DNA of 64,000 nucleotides from Collinsella stercoris DSM 13279 (lineage in GTDB: Bacteria > Actinomycetota > Coriobacteriia > Coriobacteriales > Coriobacteriaceae), in NCBI RefSeq assembly GCF_020735465.1, contig NZ_CP085935.1:2396751-2460750 (forward strand), written 5' to 3'. The notes under the pieces are model-generated. The model was not told where the DNA came from, did no database searches, and saw only the letters and a list, made by a program, of their open reading frames with translations. The position numbers and the translations under genes were made by a program. Below are positions 45,255 through 57,937 of the stretch, piece by piece. Position 1 is the first letter of the stretch. Each line of letters opens with the position of its first letter.

Positions 45255-46654
45255 TTTCGGCTGGTCGCGTCCGTAAAGTGGTGTAAATAGCAAAGGCGAG
45301 CCAGAGGCCCGCCGACCAAGTAAACTTGCAATCGCCAAACCACAACGATTACTTGGAGGACGAGCATGGCTCGAATCAATCTTACACTAGACCAGGACGA
45401 GATCCTCTCCCTTCTCGCCGGCGACACCGGCGGCGCGTTCGCGGCCCTGCTGCAGAAGTCCCTGAACGCGGTGCTGCTCGCGGAGTCCGACGAGCAGCTC
45501 GGGGCGGCCCGCTACGAGAGGGCCGAGGCGCGCACCGACGTGCGCAACGGCACGAGGGAGAGGCCCCTGGCGACGCGCGTCGGCACGATCGAGCTGACGG
45601 TCCCGAGGCACCGGAACGCGCCGTTCAGGACGCTCGTCTTCGACAACTACAGCCGCAGCGAGGCCGCGCTGGTCACGACCATGGCCGAGATGGTCGTCTC
45701 CGGCGTCTCCACCGCCAAGGTCGGCAGGGTCATGGAGACCATCTGCGGGAAGAGCTTCTCGAAGCAGTGCGTCTCCGAGGCGTGCCGCGACCTCGACGCG
45801 ATCGTCGGGGAGTTCCTCGCGCGGCCCATCGAGGGAGACCACCCGTTCCTCATGGCGGACGCCACCTACATCAAGTGCCGCGAGGGCCACAGGGTCGTGG
45901 CGAAGGCGCTGCTCGTGGCCATCGGGTTCACGCCGGACGGCCGCAAGGAGGTGCTCGGCTTCGAGGTCGCGGACGCCGAGACGACCGAGAGCTGGACGCG
46001 GTTCCTCGCCGGGCTGCGCCGCCGCGGCCTGTCGGGGGTCCGGCTCGCGACCACCGACGCGCACGAGGGGCTCGTCGCCGCGCTGCAGTCCGTGTTCCCC
46101 GAGGTGCCCTGGCAGCGCTGCCAGGCCCACTTCGCCCGCAACGTCGTCGACGCCGCGCCGAAGCGCCTGAGGGTCGGGCTGCGCGGCGAGCTCGCGGAGA
46201 TGTTCAACGCGAAGACCATGGCGGAGGCGCGTCGCAGGCGCGACGAGATCGCGGCCGACTACGCCGGGGCCGCGCCCAGGGCGGTCGAGCGGCTCGACGC
46301 CGGGTTCGACGACGCGATGACGGTGATGGAGCTGCCCGAGGCGCTGCGGCGGGTCGTGCGGACGTCGAACCACCTCGAGAGGCTGAACGGGGAGGTGAAG
46401 AGGAGGTCGTCGGTGGTCAAGGTGTTCCCGAACGCGGACTCGATAGCGAGGCTGATCGGGGCCGTGCTCATCGAGGAGGGCGAGCGCTGGGCGGCCGGTC
46501 GCAGGCTGTTCTACTCGCCGGCCGTGAAGGAGCTGCAGGGCGTGGTCCCGCGCCTGGAGGTCATCGCGCGCGAGCAGCGCCAGCTGAGGCTCGCGGCATA
46601 GGAGAAAGCGGCGGTTGCGAATTTACACACAAAAATGGACTTGACCTTTCGGCT
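45255..46654 (+). mobile_element. IS256-family insertion sequence with 8-bp target duplication
   Basis: The element spans 45263-46646 (1384 bp) and carries one transposase gene. Imperfect terminal inverted repeats begin GGTC..GTCC and end with GTGTAAAT at both ends. TTTCGGCT at 45255-45262 and 46647-46654 is a perfect 8-bp target duplication, the size typical of IS256. The gene is intact, so the element may be active. Confidence 0.88.
45366..46601 (+). CDS. IS256-family (mutator type) transposase
   Basis: A 411-aa DDE transposase. Signature parts: DVRNGTRERPLATRVGTIELTVPRHR (zinc-like N-terminal), MADATYIKCREG with the first Asp, LATTDAHEGLVAALQSVFPEVPWQRCQAHFARNV with the second Asp and the C..H motif, and NHLERLNGEVKRRSSVVKVFPN with the third acidic residue. 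Full length for the family (about 400). GGAGG precedes the ATG. Confidence 0.96.
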   Translation: MARINLTLDQDEILSLLAGDTGGAFAALLQKSLNAVLLAESDEQLGAARYERAEARTDVRNGTRERPLATRVGTIELTVPRHRNAPFRTLVFDNYSRSEAALVTTMAEMVVSGVSTAKVGRVMETICGKSFSKQCVSEACRDLDAIVGEFLARPIEGDHPFLMADATYIKCREGHRVVAKALLVAIGFTPDGRKEVLGFEVADAETTESWTRFLAGLRRRGLSGVRLATTDAHEGLVAALQSVFPEVPWQRCQAHFARNVVDAAPKRLRVGLRGELAEMFNAKTMAEARRRRDEIAADYAGAAPRAVERLDAGFDDAMTVMELPEALRRVVRTSNHLERLNGEVKRRSSVVKVFPNADSIARLIGAVLIEEGERWAAGRRLFYSPAVKELQGVVPRLEVIAREQRQLRLAA

Positions 46655-46707
46655 CAACGCGACCTGCGGAAACGATGCCACAATAGGCGCTCTACTTCAC
46701 CCGTCGA

Positions 46708-46728
46708 GTTTTTCGTTACACAATCGCC
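46708..46728. repeat. 21-bp inverted repeat flanking the IS, right copy
   Basis: Exact complement of 45211-45231, 54 bp beyond the right target duplication. Confidence 0.75.
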
Positions 46729-46791
46729 GTTTTTCGGGCAAGCCGGATGCGCTTCGAAGAAAATCGCAGCCCCGCAGCGGCCCGTCGCGCG

Positions 46792-47430
46792 CTACGCGCT
46801 CAGATCCAGCCCGTAGACGTACAGTTCGCGAGGGAGCAGGCGGCGCTCCTCGCGCGTGCTGCGGTACGTGCTGGCTCGCTTAAAGCCGTGATTCTCGTAG
46901 AACTGCCAGGTGCAGTCGGTGTCGGTGTAGAGGAACGCGCGACTGGCTCCTGCTTCGGCAAGGTAGGTTGTCGCCGCGTCGATGAGCACGCTGCCAATGC
47001 CCATGCCGCGCGCTGATTCACTCACCGCGAGTAGCGTGATCTCGTTCGCCCCGGTGCTGTAGGGGGTCGCTTTGAGTAGATTGTCGTTCTTGGTGCCCAT
47101 GAGCTCGACGCTTCGCCAGTACGATGCGGCGGCCTCGGGCTCGAGCTCGCGCATGCGGCGGAAATAGCCTTCCGATATGGTGAACCAGCGCTTGCTCTGC
47201 TGCACGCGGTTGGCCTCGGGGCGCGCGAGCACAATGCCGCGCGGGACGCCGTCGACAAGCGCAACCTGGGAAAACGACGAGATGGAGAGGGAATAGGACA
47301 GGTCGTTGCACGCTTCAAGATAGCCGTACTCGGGCGAGGGGACCTCGGTGTGCCACGCTTCCTGAAGGATGGTGGCGATGTCCTCGAAGTCATCCTCGTC
47401 AAAAGGTCTATACGTTACGCGCGAGACCAT
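46792..47430 (-). CDS. GNAT-family N-acetyltransferase
   Basis: A 212-aa acetyltransferase. The acetyl-CoA motif A is visible as LLAVSESARGMGIGSVLIDAA (R-G-M-G-I-G), with motif B-like FLYTDTDCTWQFYENHGFKRAS near the end; the N-terminus VTYRPFDEDDFEDIATILQEAW is typical. Substrate not predictable. ATG 47430 follows GGAGG. The ORF continues upstream, but that part is not expected to be translated. Confidence 0.9.
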   Translation of the reverse strand: MVSRVTYRPFDEDDFEDIATILQEAWHTEVPSPEYGYLEACNDLSYSLSISSFSQVALVDGVPRGIVLARPEANRVQQSKRWFTISEGYFRRMRELEPEAAASYWRSVELMGTKNDNLLKATPYSTGANEITLLAVSESARGMGIGSVLIDAATTYLAEAGASRAFLYTDTDCTWQFYENHGFKRASTYRSTREERRLLPRELYVYGLDLSA

Positions 47431-47669
47431 GCGTCCTCCTGTCGTCCTCCTCGTTTCTACCACCGTGGTGGGTGCGTGTTGTGGTGCGTTCATGGAACTG
47501 GCGCAACACCCCACATTTTTCGCGCAACCCCCATGGTTTCTCGGCAAGTTCTTCAAAACGCGCCGCTTGAGCCGCGTGGGCGCGTGCGGCCTGCGGTACA
47601 GTAGACTCGTCTTAGATACGGACGCGCGGGCGGGTTTTCGCGGCGCGTCTCCTGTGCGAAGGAGGGCAC

Positions 47670-49307
47670 ATGGCAGACCTGGGAAAGGTTTCGCGCGCAC
47701 TGATCTCGGTGACGGACAAGACCGGCGTGGTCGAGTTCGCGAAGGCGCTGGCAGACGAGTTCGGCGTTGAGGTCATCTCCACCGGTGGTACGGCGAAGGT
47801 GCTGGTCGAGGCCGGCGTTCCCGTGGTGCCCATCGAGGAGTACACGGGCTTTCCCGAGATGATGGACGGCCGCGTCAAGACCCTGCACCCCAAGGTCCAC
47901 GGTGGCCTTTTGGCCCGTCGCGACTCCGAGCAGCACATGGCCGAGGCCGCTGAGCACGGCATCGGCATGATCGACATGGTCGTGGTGAACCTCTACGAGT
48001 TCGAGAAGACCGTGGCCAAGCCCGACGTCACCTTCATCGACGCCATCGAGCACATCGACATCGGCGGCCCCTCCATGCTGCGCTCCGCCGCCAAGAACGC
48101 CGATGCGGTGACCGTGGTGAGCGACCCCGCCGACTACGAGGCCGTCCTCGCCGAGATGCGCGCCAACGACGGCGCCACCACGCTCGGCCTGCGCCGCGCC
48201 CTGCAGGCGAAGGTCTACGCCACCACCGCGGCCTACGACACGGCGATCTCCGACTGGATGATGGCCCAGCTCGAGGGCGGCACGGTTGCCGCTCCGTCCG
48301 CTGCCGAGCAGTTCGAGCCGCCTGCGGCGTTCTCCCTCAAGCTCGAGAAGGCCCAGGACCTGCGTTACGGCGAGAACCCGCACCAGACGGCCGCCGTGTA
48401 CCGCTTCGCCGACGACTTCGCCGGCCTCGCCTCCTCCTCCGCCCCGCTCGTTGGTGCCGAGCAGCTGCAGGGCAAGCCGCTGTCGTACAACAACTTCCTC
48501 GACGCCGAGGCCGCTTGGAACGCCGTGCGCGACCTTGAGGAGCCGGGCGTCATCATCCTCAAGCACCAGAACCCCTGCGGCTCCGCCGTTGCCGCCGACG
48601 TGACCGAGGCCTATGACCGTGCCTTCGCGTGCGATCCCAAGAGCGCCTTCGGCGGTATCGTCGCCGTCAACCGCGAGGTCCCGTTGTCGCTCGTCGAGCA
48701 CTTCGCCGACCGCGACAAGCTCTTCGTCGAGGTCCTCATCGCCCCGTCCTTCACGCCCGAGGCTCTTGAGCGCCTGGCCAAGCGCCCCAACCTGCGCGTT
48801 CTTGCCACCGGCGGCGCCGAGGGCCACGCCAAGCTCGAGATGCGCACCGTTGACGGCGGCATGCTCGTCCAGTGCGTCGACACGGTGGACGAGGATCCCG
48901 AGACCTTCACCTGTCCCACCGACCGCAAGCCCACGGATGCCGAGATGCGCGACCTCATGTTCGCCTGGAAGGTCTGCAAGACCGTCAAGTCCAACGCGAT
49001 CCTGCTCGCCAAGGACGAGATGGGCATTGGCATGGGCCCCGGCCAGCCCAACCGCGTGGATTCCGCGCTGCTGGCCTGCGAGCGCGCGGACGAGGTGTGC
49101 GAGCGCCTGGGCAAGGAAAAGGGTGGCTACGCCTGCGCCTCTGACGCGTTCTTTCCGTTCCGCGATAACGTGGACACGCTGGCTGCCCACGGCGTGACGG
49201 CCATCATCCAGCCCGGCGGCTCCGTGCGCGACGAGGAGTCCATCGCCGCCTGCAACGAGCACGGCATCGCGATGCTGTTTACCGGCACGCGCCATTTCCG
49301 CCACTAG
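47670..49307 (+). CDS. purH: bifunctional AICAR transformylase / IMP cyclohydrolase
   Basis: A 545-aa PurH that carries out the last two steps of IMP synthesis. Residues 1-200 are the cyclohydrolase domain ([87 protein letters not shown]). The transformylase domain includes [35 protein letters not shown] and the C-terminal [21 protein letters not shown]. Full length. Start has GGAGGG upstream. It is monocistronic and followed by a strong terminator. Confidence 0.98.
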   Translation: MADLGKVSRALISVTDKTGVVEFAKALADEFGVEVISTGGTAKVLVEAGVPVVPIEEYTGFPEMMDGRVKTLHPKVHGGLLARRDSEQHMAEAAEHGIGMIDMVVVNLYEFEKTVAKPDVTFIDAIEHIDIGGPSMLRSAAKNADAVTVVSDPADYEAVLAEMRANDGATTLGLRRALQAKVYATTAAYDTAISDWMMAQLEGGTVAAPSAAEQFEPPAAFSLKLEKAQDLRYGENPHQTAAVYRFADDFAGLASSSAPLVGAEQLQGKPLSYNNFLDAEAAWNAVRDLEEPGVIILKHQNPCGSAVAADVTEAYDRAFACDPKSAFGGIVAVNREVPLSLVEHFADRDKLFVEVLIAPSFTPEALERLAKRPNLRVLATGGAEGHAKLEMRTVDGGMLVQCVDTVDEDPETFTCPTDRKPTDAEMRDLMFAWKVCKTVKSNAILLAKDEMGIGMGPGQPNRVDSALLACERADEVCERLGKEKGGYACASDAFFPFRDNVDTLAAHGVTAIIQPGGSVRDEESIAACNEHGIAMLFTGTRHFRH

Positions 49308-49326
49308 GCATTTGATATAGGCTGCG

Positions 49327-49360
49327 ACAGGCGCGCGCACATATGCGCGCGCCTGTTTGC
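49327..49360 (+). terminator. purH terminator
   Basis: ACAGGCGCGCGCA and its complement TGCGCGCGCCTGT enclose a four-base loop; TTTGC follows. Very stable hairpin 20 bp after the purH stop. Confidence 0.85.
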
Positions 49361-49442
49361 GATAGAGGGGCGGATGCCTGTTGTGCATGGGGGCATGAGC
49401 GCCCCCTCGTGGTTTCGGTCGGTGCGCGAACGAAGTGCGCGA

Positions 49443-49585
49443 ACAAACTATCGGTATTGGGAAGCTATTCCGGCGATCGTCGAGTAGACCGCTGTTGTTG
49501 CAACTTTTTATCTGGGGTTTTATTGGCGTTTTGGGCTGGCAACTCTGGAGTTGAGGGAACTGCTTCCCAATACCGAAAGTTTGTG
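49443..49585. repeat. MITE-like element with about 23-bp terminal inverted repeats
   Basis: Ends read ACAAACTNTCGGTATTGGGA with one mismatch in inverted orientation, enclosing about 95 bp without a gene (includes GTCGAGTAGACCGC). No gene lies in 49361-49678 apart from this element. Looks like a non-autonomous mobile repeat. Confidence 0.65.
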
Positions 49586-49678
49586 TTGTGGCGTGCGCCC
49601 CCTGAGGGCAACATTTGCATAAGCGGGTCCGCCCCAGGTGGGCCTGCTTCTTTTTCGCATCATATGGAAGGATTTGCC

Positions 49679-50404
49679 GTGAGCGAGCTAGATTCGTTTT
49701 TCAATTCGGCGGAGGAATGCGCCGCGTACGAGGCGTTTTGCGCCGAGCAGGAGCGTGGGCTGGAGAAGTTCACCCTCGCCGAGCCCGCGCTCGTGTGCCG
49801 CTGGCGCATGGCGCGCCGCGGGGTTCCTCTGCTCAACCGGCACATTCGTGCCCTGTCGCATCGCGTGGTGAACGGGGCACCGCTCACCGCCAACATGCTC
49901 TCGTGGGCCAAGCAGCACGTGGAGTGGTCGCTGGCGGCGGGCGAGTACGACGACCCGAACGGCGTGCTCATGCTGGTGATCGACGTCAACGGCGATGCGC
50001 TCATGAGCGTGGGCCCGTATGAGCCGCTGGCCGATTGTTCGCGTGCGGCGCTCGTGTCTCGTGCTGCCGCGGCGCGTGCTGAGGAGGCGGTCGCGGCCGT
50101 GGCGCCCGAGCTGCTCGGCGCGGTGACGGCGGACGGCCGAGTGCTGCTCGCCGCGCGCGAGGGCGAGCCTCTGTGTGGTGCCGCCACGCTGGTGGAGCAG
50201 CTGGCGTCAACGCGCGGGCGCGCGGTCGAGCGTGCGCTTGCGGGCGCAGGGCCGGTCGAGGAGTTCATCGCGGGTCTTGATGGTGGCGCCGTGGTGTTCT
50301 TGGTTTCCGACGAGCACGGCGTGGTCGTGGAGTCCGGTGCCGCCGGGCGCGCTGCCGAGTCGGCCCAGTTCCTGTCTCAGGGCGTCGCCAAGCTTTTCGC
50401 CTAG
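49679..50404 (+). CDS. protein of unknown function, 241 aa
   Basis: A 241-aa protein starting at GTG 49679 with GGAAGG upstream. It has a helical N-terminus (SELDSFFNSAEECAAYEAFCAEQERGLEKFTLAEPALV) and alternating strands with ANMLSWAKQHVEWSLAAGEYDDPNGVLMLVIDVNGDALMSVGPY. The pattern recalls class-IV aminotransferase-like folds but no catalytic Lys motif is evident. The 3' end is partly duplicated downstream. Function not assigned. Confidence 0.65.
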   Translation: MSELDSFFNSAEECAAYEAFCAEQERGLEKFTLAEPALVCRWRMARRGVPLLNRHIRALSHRVVNGAPLTANMLSWAKQHVEWSLAAGEYDDPNGVLMLVIDVNGDALMSVGPYEPLADCSRAALVSRAAAARAEEAVAAVAPELLGAVTADGRVLLAAREGEPLCGAATLVEQLASTRGRAVERALAGAGPVEEFIAGLDGGAVVFLVSDEHGVVVESGAAGRAAESAQFLSQGVAKLFA

Positions 50405-50536
50405 GCAGCTGGGTTGTTCGCCTTGATGCGTTGCGCCGCCGAGTCGGTCGGTGCCCCTGTTGAGGCAGCTGCCGTTCCCGGTGGGGAAGTGTTGTCCCGC
50501 TCTTTGTCGCAAGCATCTACCGTCGATCTGGCTTGT

Positions 50537-50607
50537 TTCCTGTCGCAAGGTGTCGCCAGGCTCTTCGCTTAGGCTGTTGCTTTTGTCGCTTTGATGCGCG
50601 TCGCGTC
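50537..50607 (+). pseudogene. duplicated 3' end of the 49679 gene
   Basis: Codons FLSQGVARLFA-stop repeat the end of the preceding gene (FLSQGVAKLFA-stop at 50369-50404) and similarity continues to GCTTTGATGCG. Only the tail is duplicated. The remainder of 50405-50740 contains no gene. Confidence 0.65.
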
Positions 50608-50753
50608 CCTTACATTGCTGCAAGCTCCGTGTCGTGTCGGCTCTGACGTATAGCGCGGCGGGGCATAATGTGGGGACGGCACACGTCGCCCGACCGGGCG
50701 CGGTGCAAATTGCGCCCGCGCCCAAGGTCGCCGGGAGCACGGGCGGTGGAAAC

Positions 50754-50858
50754 GCGGACGGCGAAGGCAAGGACGGCTGAAGAGCGGACGGCGCAGGCAA
50801 GGGCGGCGGGAGCACGGACGGCGAAAGCAAGGACGGCGGGAGCACGGACGGCAGAGAG
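50754..50858 (+). repeat. 15-bp minisatellite upstream of the response regulator
   Basis: Seven imperfect 15-bp units of the type GGACGGCGAAAGCAA, alternating in a 30-bp higher-order pattern. They immediately precede the ribosome site of the response regulator and might affect its expression if copy number varies. Confidence 0.65.
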
Positions 50859-50870
50859 GAAGGTCGCGGG

Positions 50871-51545
50871 ATGGCGCGCATATTCGTGGTCGAGGACGAC
50901 GCCCCGATTCGCAACGAGGTCATCGAGGTTCTGGAGCGCCAGGGCTATGAGGCGTCATATTGCCTGACGTTCGACCATGTGGTCGAGGACATCCTCGCCG
51001 CGCGCCCCGACCTCGTGCTGCTCGACCTCACGCTGCCCGGCACCGACGGCCAGCTCATCTGCCGCGAGCTGCGCCAACAGTCCGACATCCCCGTGATCGT
51101 GCTCACTTCGCGGGTGACCGAGGTCGACGAGGTCATGAGCATGACCATGGGGGCCGACGACTTCGTTTCCAAGCCGTACAGCGCGCGCGTGCTCGTGGCG
51201 CGCGTGCAGGCGCTGCTGCGCCGTACCCAGGGCTCCCAGGACGCCGGTCGCGCGCTCGAGCACAACGGCGTGGCCCTCGACCTCTCGCGTTCCACGGCGA
51301 CGGCGGTCGAGACCGGCCGCTCCATCGAGCTCACCAAAAACGAGATGCGCATCCTCTCGCTGCTCATCGGCAAGGCGGGGACCATCGTGAGCCGCGAGGC
51401 CATCATGCGCGACCTGTGGGACTCCGATGCGTTCGTGGATGACAACACGCTCACCGTCAACATCAACCGTCTGCGCGCCACGCTTGAAAAGATCGGCGTG
51501 ACGGGGTATCTCACCACGCACCGAGGCCGCGGGTACTCGGTGTAA
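50871..51545 (+). CDS. OmpR-type response regulator, Bce/Gra-like
   Basis: A 224-aa response regulator. Residues 1-115: receiver with acidic pocket (VVEDD), phosphoacceptor Asp52 (LLDLTLPGTDG) and Lys in SKPYS. Residues 130-224: winged-helix DNA-binding domain (ELTKNEMRILSLLIGKAG, SREAIMRDLWDSDAFVDDNTLTVNINRLRATLEK). It pairs with the kinase encoded nine bases downstream. This type usually controls antimicrobial-peptide-responsive ABC transporters, but none is nearby. Confidence 0.9.
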   Translation: MARIFVVEDDAPIRNEVIEVLERQGYEASYCLTFDHVVEDILAARPDLVLLDLTLPGTDGQLICRELRQQSDIPVIVLTSRVTEVDEVMSMTMGADDFVSKPYSARVLVARVQALLRRTQGSQDAGRALEHNGVALDLSRSTATAVETGRSIELTKNEMRILSLLIGKAGTIVSREAIMRDLWDSDAFVDDNTLTVNINRLRATLEKIGVTGYLTTHRGRGYSV

Positions 51546-51554
51546 GGGGGCATT

Positions 51555-52619
51555 ATGAAGCTGTCGCAATTCATCACCTCGTCGTGGCCCCATTTGGCAC
51601 TGCCGTGCCTCGGCGCGATTTTGTGCGCGTTCATCGCCCTTGTGGGAGGCGCGAGCGCGGGCGTGGCGGTGATACTGTGCGTGATCATCGTGGGCGCCGC
51701 GGTTGCCGGCGTGCTTCTCGATTATCAGCGCAAGCGCTCCTTCTATGCTGACCTCGCCGCGTGTATCGACGACATCGAGCACCCCTTGTGGATTACCGAG
51801 ATGGTCGACGGCCCCGATTACCTTGAGGGTCGACTCGCCTACGATGCCCTGCGGACCGTTTCCAAGGCGGCAAACGACGACGTGTCGGAGTATCGCCGCC
51901 AGGCGCAGGATTACCGCGAGTACGTCGAGACCTGGGTGCACGAGGCGAAGTCGCCCCTCGCGGCGGCCCATCTCATGCTCGAGAACCTCATGGAGGCGGT
52001 GCCCGCCGATGAGACGGGCGAGCGGCTTTTGGGCAAGACCGAGGCGCTGGGCGAGGAGCTTGACCGCGTTGAGGGCTATATCGAGCAAGCGCTGTTCTTC
52101 GCGCGCTCTGAGTCGCTCGACCGCGACTATCTGATTCGCGCCTACGGGCTGCAAAAGCTCGTGGGCGATGCGGTCCGTGCCAACGCGCGCGTGCTCATGG
52201 GCGCGCACGTGTCGCCGTTTCGCGTGGGGCTCGACCATACGGTGTTTACCGACGAGAAGTGGATGACGTTCATTTTGGGGCAGCTCATCCAAAACAGCGC
52301 CAAGTACGCGCAAGGCGAGGGCGCGGAGATCGTGTTCACCAGCCGCTTGATCGACGAGGGCCGTTCCAGCGAGCGTATCGAGCTTGAGGTGCACGACAAC
52401 GGTTGCGGCGTGAGCGAGTCGGACCTGCCGCGCGTGTTTGACCGCGGGTTTACCGGGGACAACGGCCGCACGGGCAAGAGGGCGACGGGCATTGGCCTCT
52501 ACCTGGTCAAACGTCTGTGCGACAAGATGGGTCTGACCGTGCGGGCGGACTCTCGTGCCGGCGAGTTCTTTGCCGTGACCATCGGGTTCCCCACCAACAA
52601 GATGCATTATTTCGAGTAG
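51555..52619 (+). CDS. intramembrane-sensing histidine kinase, BceS-like
   Basis: A 354-aa kinase with two TM helices at about 13-31 and 35-56 and almost no extracellular loop, the mark of intramembrane-sensing kinases. His129 is the phosphoacceptor (ETWVHEAKSPLAA). The ATPase domain shows GQLIQNSAKYA (N box), DNGCGVSESDLPRVFDRGFTG (G1/F), and TGKRATGIGLYLVKRLCDKMG (G2). Such kinases normally need a BceAB-type transporter to sense, so it may rely on one elsewhere. Confidence 0.9.
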   Translation: MKLSQFITSSWPHLALPCLGAILCAFIALVGGASAGVAVILCVIIVGAAVAGVLLDYQRKRSFYADLAACIDDIEHPLWITEMVDGPDYLEGRLAYDALRTVSKAANDDVSEYRRQAQDYREYVETWVHEAKSPLAAAHLMLENLMEAVPADETGERLLGKTEALGEELDRVEGYIEQALFFARSESLDRDYLIRAYGLQKLVGDAVRANARVLMGAHVSPFRVGLDHTVFTDEKWMTFILGQLIQNSAKYAQGEGAEIVFTSRLIDEGRSSERIELEVHDNGCGVSESDLPRVFDRGFTGDNGRTGKRATGIGLYLVKRLCDKMGLTVRADSRAGEFFAVTIGFPTNKMHYFE

Positions 52620-54446
<1,827 letters not shown>

Positions 54447-54890
54447 GGGTTTCGCGGTGGGGGCGCCTGCCCTACAAGGAGGGCACCCGCCGTTTCCTTG
54501 GCGGTTTGCCCTGGCAAGAGGGTGCCTCCCGCCGCGTCTTTGGTGTTTGTTCCGGGAATGCGGGGGTGTGCCTCGTATGCCCTGCATATGGGGCGCTTGA
54601 GGCACCTAGTGTATGGGGAGCTTGCTAGCACCTCGCGTACGGGGCGCTTGCCAGCACTCCGCGTACGGTGCGTTTGCAAACACCTCGCGTATGAGGTGCT
54701 GGTAACAAGCGCCTCTGCAAGCAAGTGCCCCGCGCAGGATGTGGCAAATATGCCCTTCGCGTATGGGGCGCTGGCAAGCAAGCCCTTCTCCTGTGGGGCG
54801 CTGGTAGACAAACGCCTCGCGTATGGGGCGCAGACGGGCATTTACTTTACGTATGGGGTGTCGGTAAATAAAAAGTGCGCGGTTTATTGA
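54447..54890. repeat. degenerate tandem repeats after the first GH1 gene
   Basis: About ten imperfect copies of a word like CGCGTATGGGGCGCTKGCAA, spaced about 30-45 bp, between 54580 and 54870. No gene is supported in 54447-55075. Translated on the minus strand they give similar repeated peptides (SAPYAKG-like), which I regard as by-products. Origin unknown. Confidence 0.6.
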
Positions 54891-55051
54891 GTTCTTGATG
54901 GATAGTCGGGCATCTCGTTGTCTGCGACCTGCGGTTTTACTGTGTCTTAAGCCGGGTCTACTCGCGATGTCTCCAACGAACCCCACACATTTTCAGTTTC
55001 GACCTCTCATTCCATCCCCTACATCCCCCAACCCACCTTTTCCCGTACTAA

Positions 55052-56529
<1,478 letters not shown>

Positions 56530-56530
<1 letters not shown>

Positions 56531-57372
56531 TGGCGGGGCGCAAGGTCATCTTCCTTGACGTGGACGGTACGATCACCGACTACGAGAACAACGTGCCGCA
56601 AAGCGCCAAGGATGCCATCAAGCGGGCGCGCGCCAACGGGCACCGCGTGTACATGTGCACCGGTCGCAGCAAGGCCGAGAACCCGGCTGAGATCTGGGAG
56701 ATCGGCTTCGACGGCATGATCGGCGGCAACGGCTGTTACGTGGAATCGGACGGCGAGGTGGTGATGCACCAGCTCATCACGGCGGAGCAGTGCCGTCATA
56801 TTGTGGACTGGCTGCATGAGCGCGGACTGGAGTTCTACCTCGAGTCCAACAACGGCCTATTTGCGAGCGAGCACTTTAGCGAGGCGGCGGCGCCGGTCAT
56901 GAAGCTGTATGCAAAGGGCAAGGGCGCCACCGACGAGGACGCCGAGACCTCGGCTCATGCGTTCATGGACACGCTTACGTATGGGGCGGAGCTCTACCGC
57001 GACGACCTCAACAAGGTGAGCTTTATCCTGTCGAGCTATCAGGATCACCTGGATTCCATCGAGGAGTTCCCTGATCTGGTGGCCCGCACGTGGGGCGGCA
57101 AGGGCGAGCATGCGCTCTTTGGCGACCTGGGCGTGAAGGGCATCGACAAGGCGCACGCGATCCACGTGCTCATCGACCATTTGGGTGCGGACATGGCCGA
57201 CACCGTTGCCGTGGGCGATGCCAAGGTGGACATCCCCATGTTTGAGTGCTGTAGCACGAGCGTGTGCATGGGCAGCGGCGGCGACGAGGCCAAGGCCGCT
57301 GCCGACTGGGTTACCACCGACGTCGACGATGACGGCATGTGGAACGCCTTTGTGCACCTGGGGCTGATCTAG
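56530..57372 (+). CDS. HAD-family sugar phosphatase, Cof type
   Basis: A 280-aa HAD hydrolase. Motif I FLDVDGTITD (nucleophile Asp), motif II in YMCTGRSKA, and the C-terminal motif IV AVGDAKVDIPMFE; a C2-type cap lies between. Its start overlaps the GH1 stop, so it likely acts on sugar phosphates in the same pathway. Lys of motif III seems to lie in KGIDKAHAI. Confidence 0.9.
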
Positions 57373-57593
57373 GGCATCTGTGTCGCTCGGGTTTGTGCCG
57401 CTTGTCAGCGCTGCTCGGGCCTGAGTCGTTCGGGCCTGCGCGATCGGGTCTGAGTCGCGTGGGTCTGTGCCGCTCGGGCGTATGACGCTTGGGCTTGTGA
57501 CGCCTGGCAGTGCCGGGGGATATGAGCGACTCGTTTGGCAGTGCCGGAGGATATGAACGACTTGAGGATGTGGACGATTCGACTGGCAACGGG
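57373..57593. repeat. degenerate repeats between HAD gene and terminator
   Basis: Repeats of TCGGGCCTGAGTCG-type words (57380-57500) change into repeats of GGAGGATATGAACGA (57545 onward). The latter word recurs in both strands at about 57546, 57562, 57597, 57611 and 57705. No gene is supported in 57373-58033. Confidence 0.55.
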
Positions 57594-57630
57594 AGAGGAT
57601 ATGAACGAACCGTTCATATCCTCTTTTTTA
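57594..57630 (+). terminator. perfect terminator hairpin
   Basis: AGAGGATATGAACG and CGTTCATATCCTCT enclose AAC and are followed by TTTTTT. It would end the GH1-HAD transcript. Confidence 0.9.
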
Positions 57631-57937
57631 TGCACCTATATCTACCTGTGATAATGGTGTCGAAGAAAAACTTGCTAGAAACGCAATCGTTCACATCCTG
57701 CAATCGTTCATATCCTCAATTATGAGCGGGAGGGCAAGCGCGAGGGCGAACGCGCGGGTGGCGCGTGCAAAAGGGCAAACGCGCGTGCTGGGCGATGCGG
57801 CGCCTCCATGGAAATGACCGCATGCTCAATGGCGGCGGGCTACGCTATACTTCAACCGTTCACAGTCAAATAACGACCGTTCGCGGACAATTGCATAGAA
57901 GTTCAACAATATCTGCGTAGACTTTGAGCCGCAGCAG

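Noticed and set aside
54580..54870. CRISPR-like or small-protein array between GH1 genes
   Set aside because: Neither repeats nor intervals are constant; minus-strand frames have no ribosome sites.
54921..54960. RAT site upstream of the second GH1 gene
   Set aside because: GCGGTTTTACTG-like similarity only; the second half does not match and no terminator overlaps.
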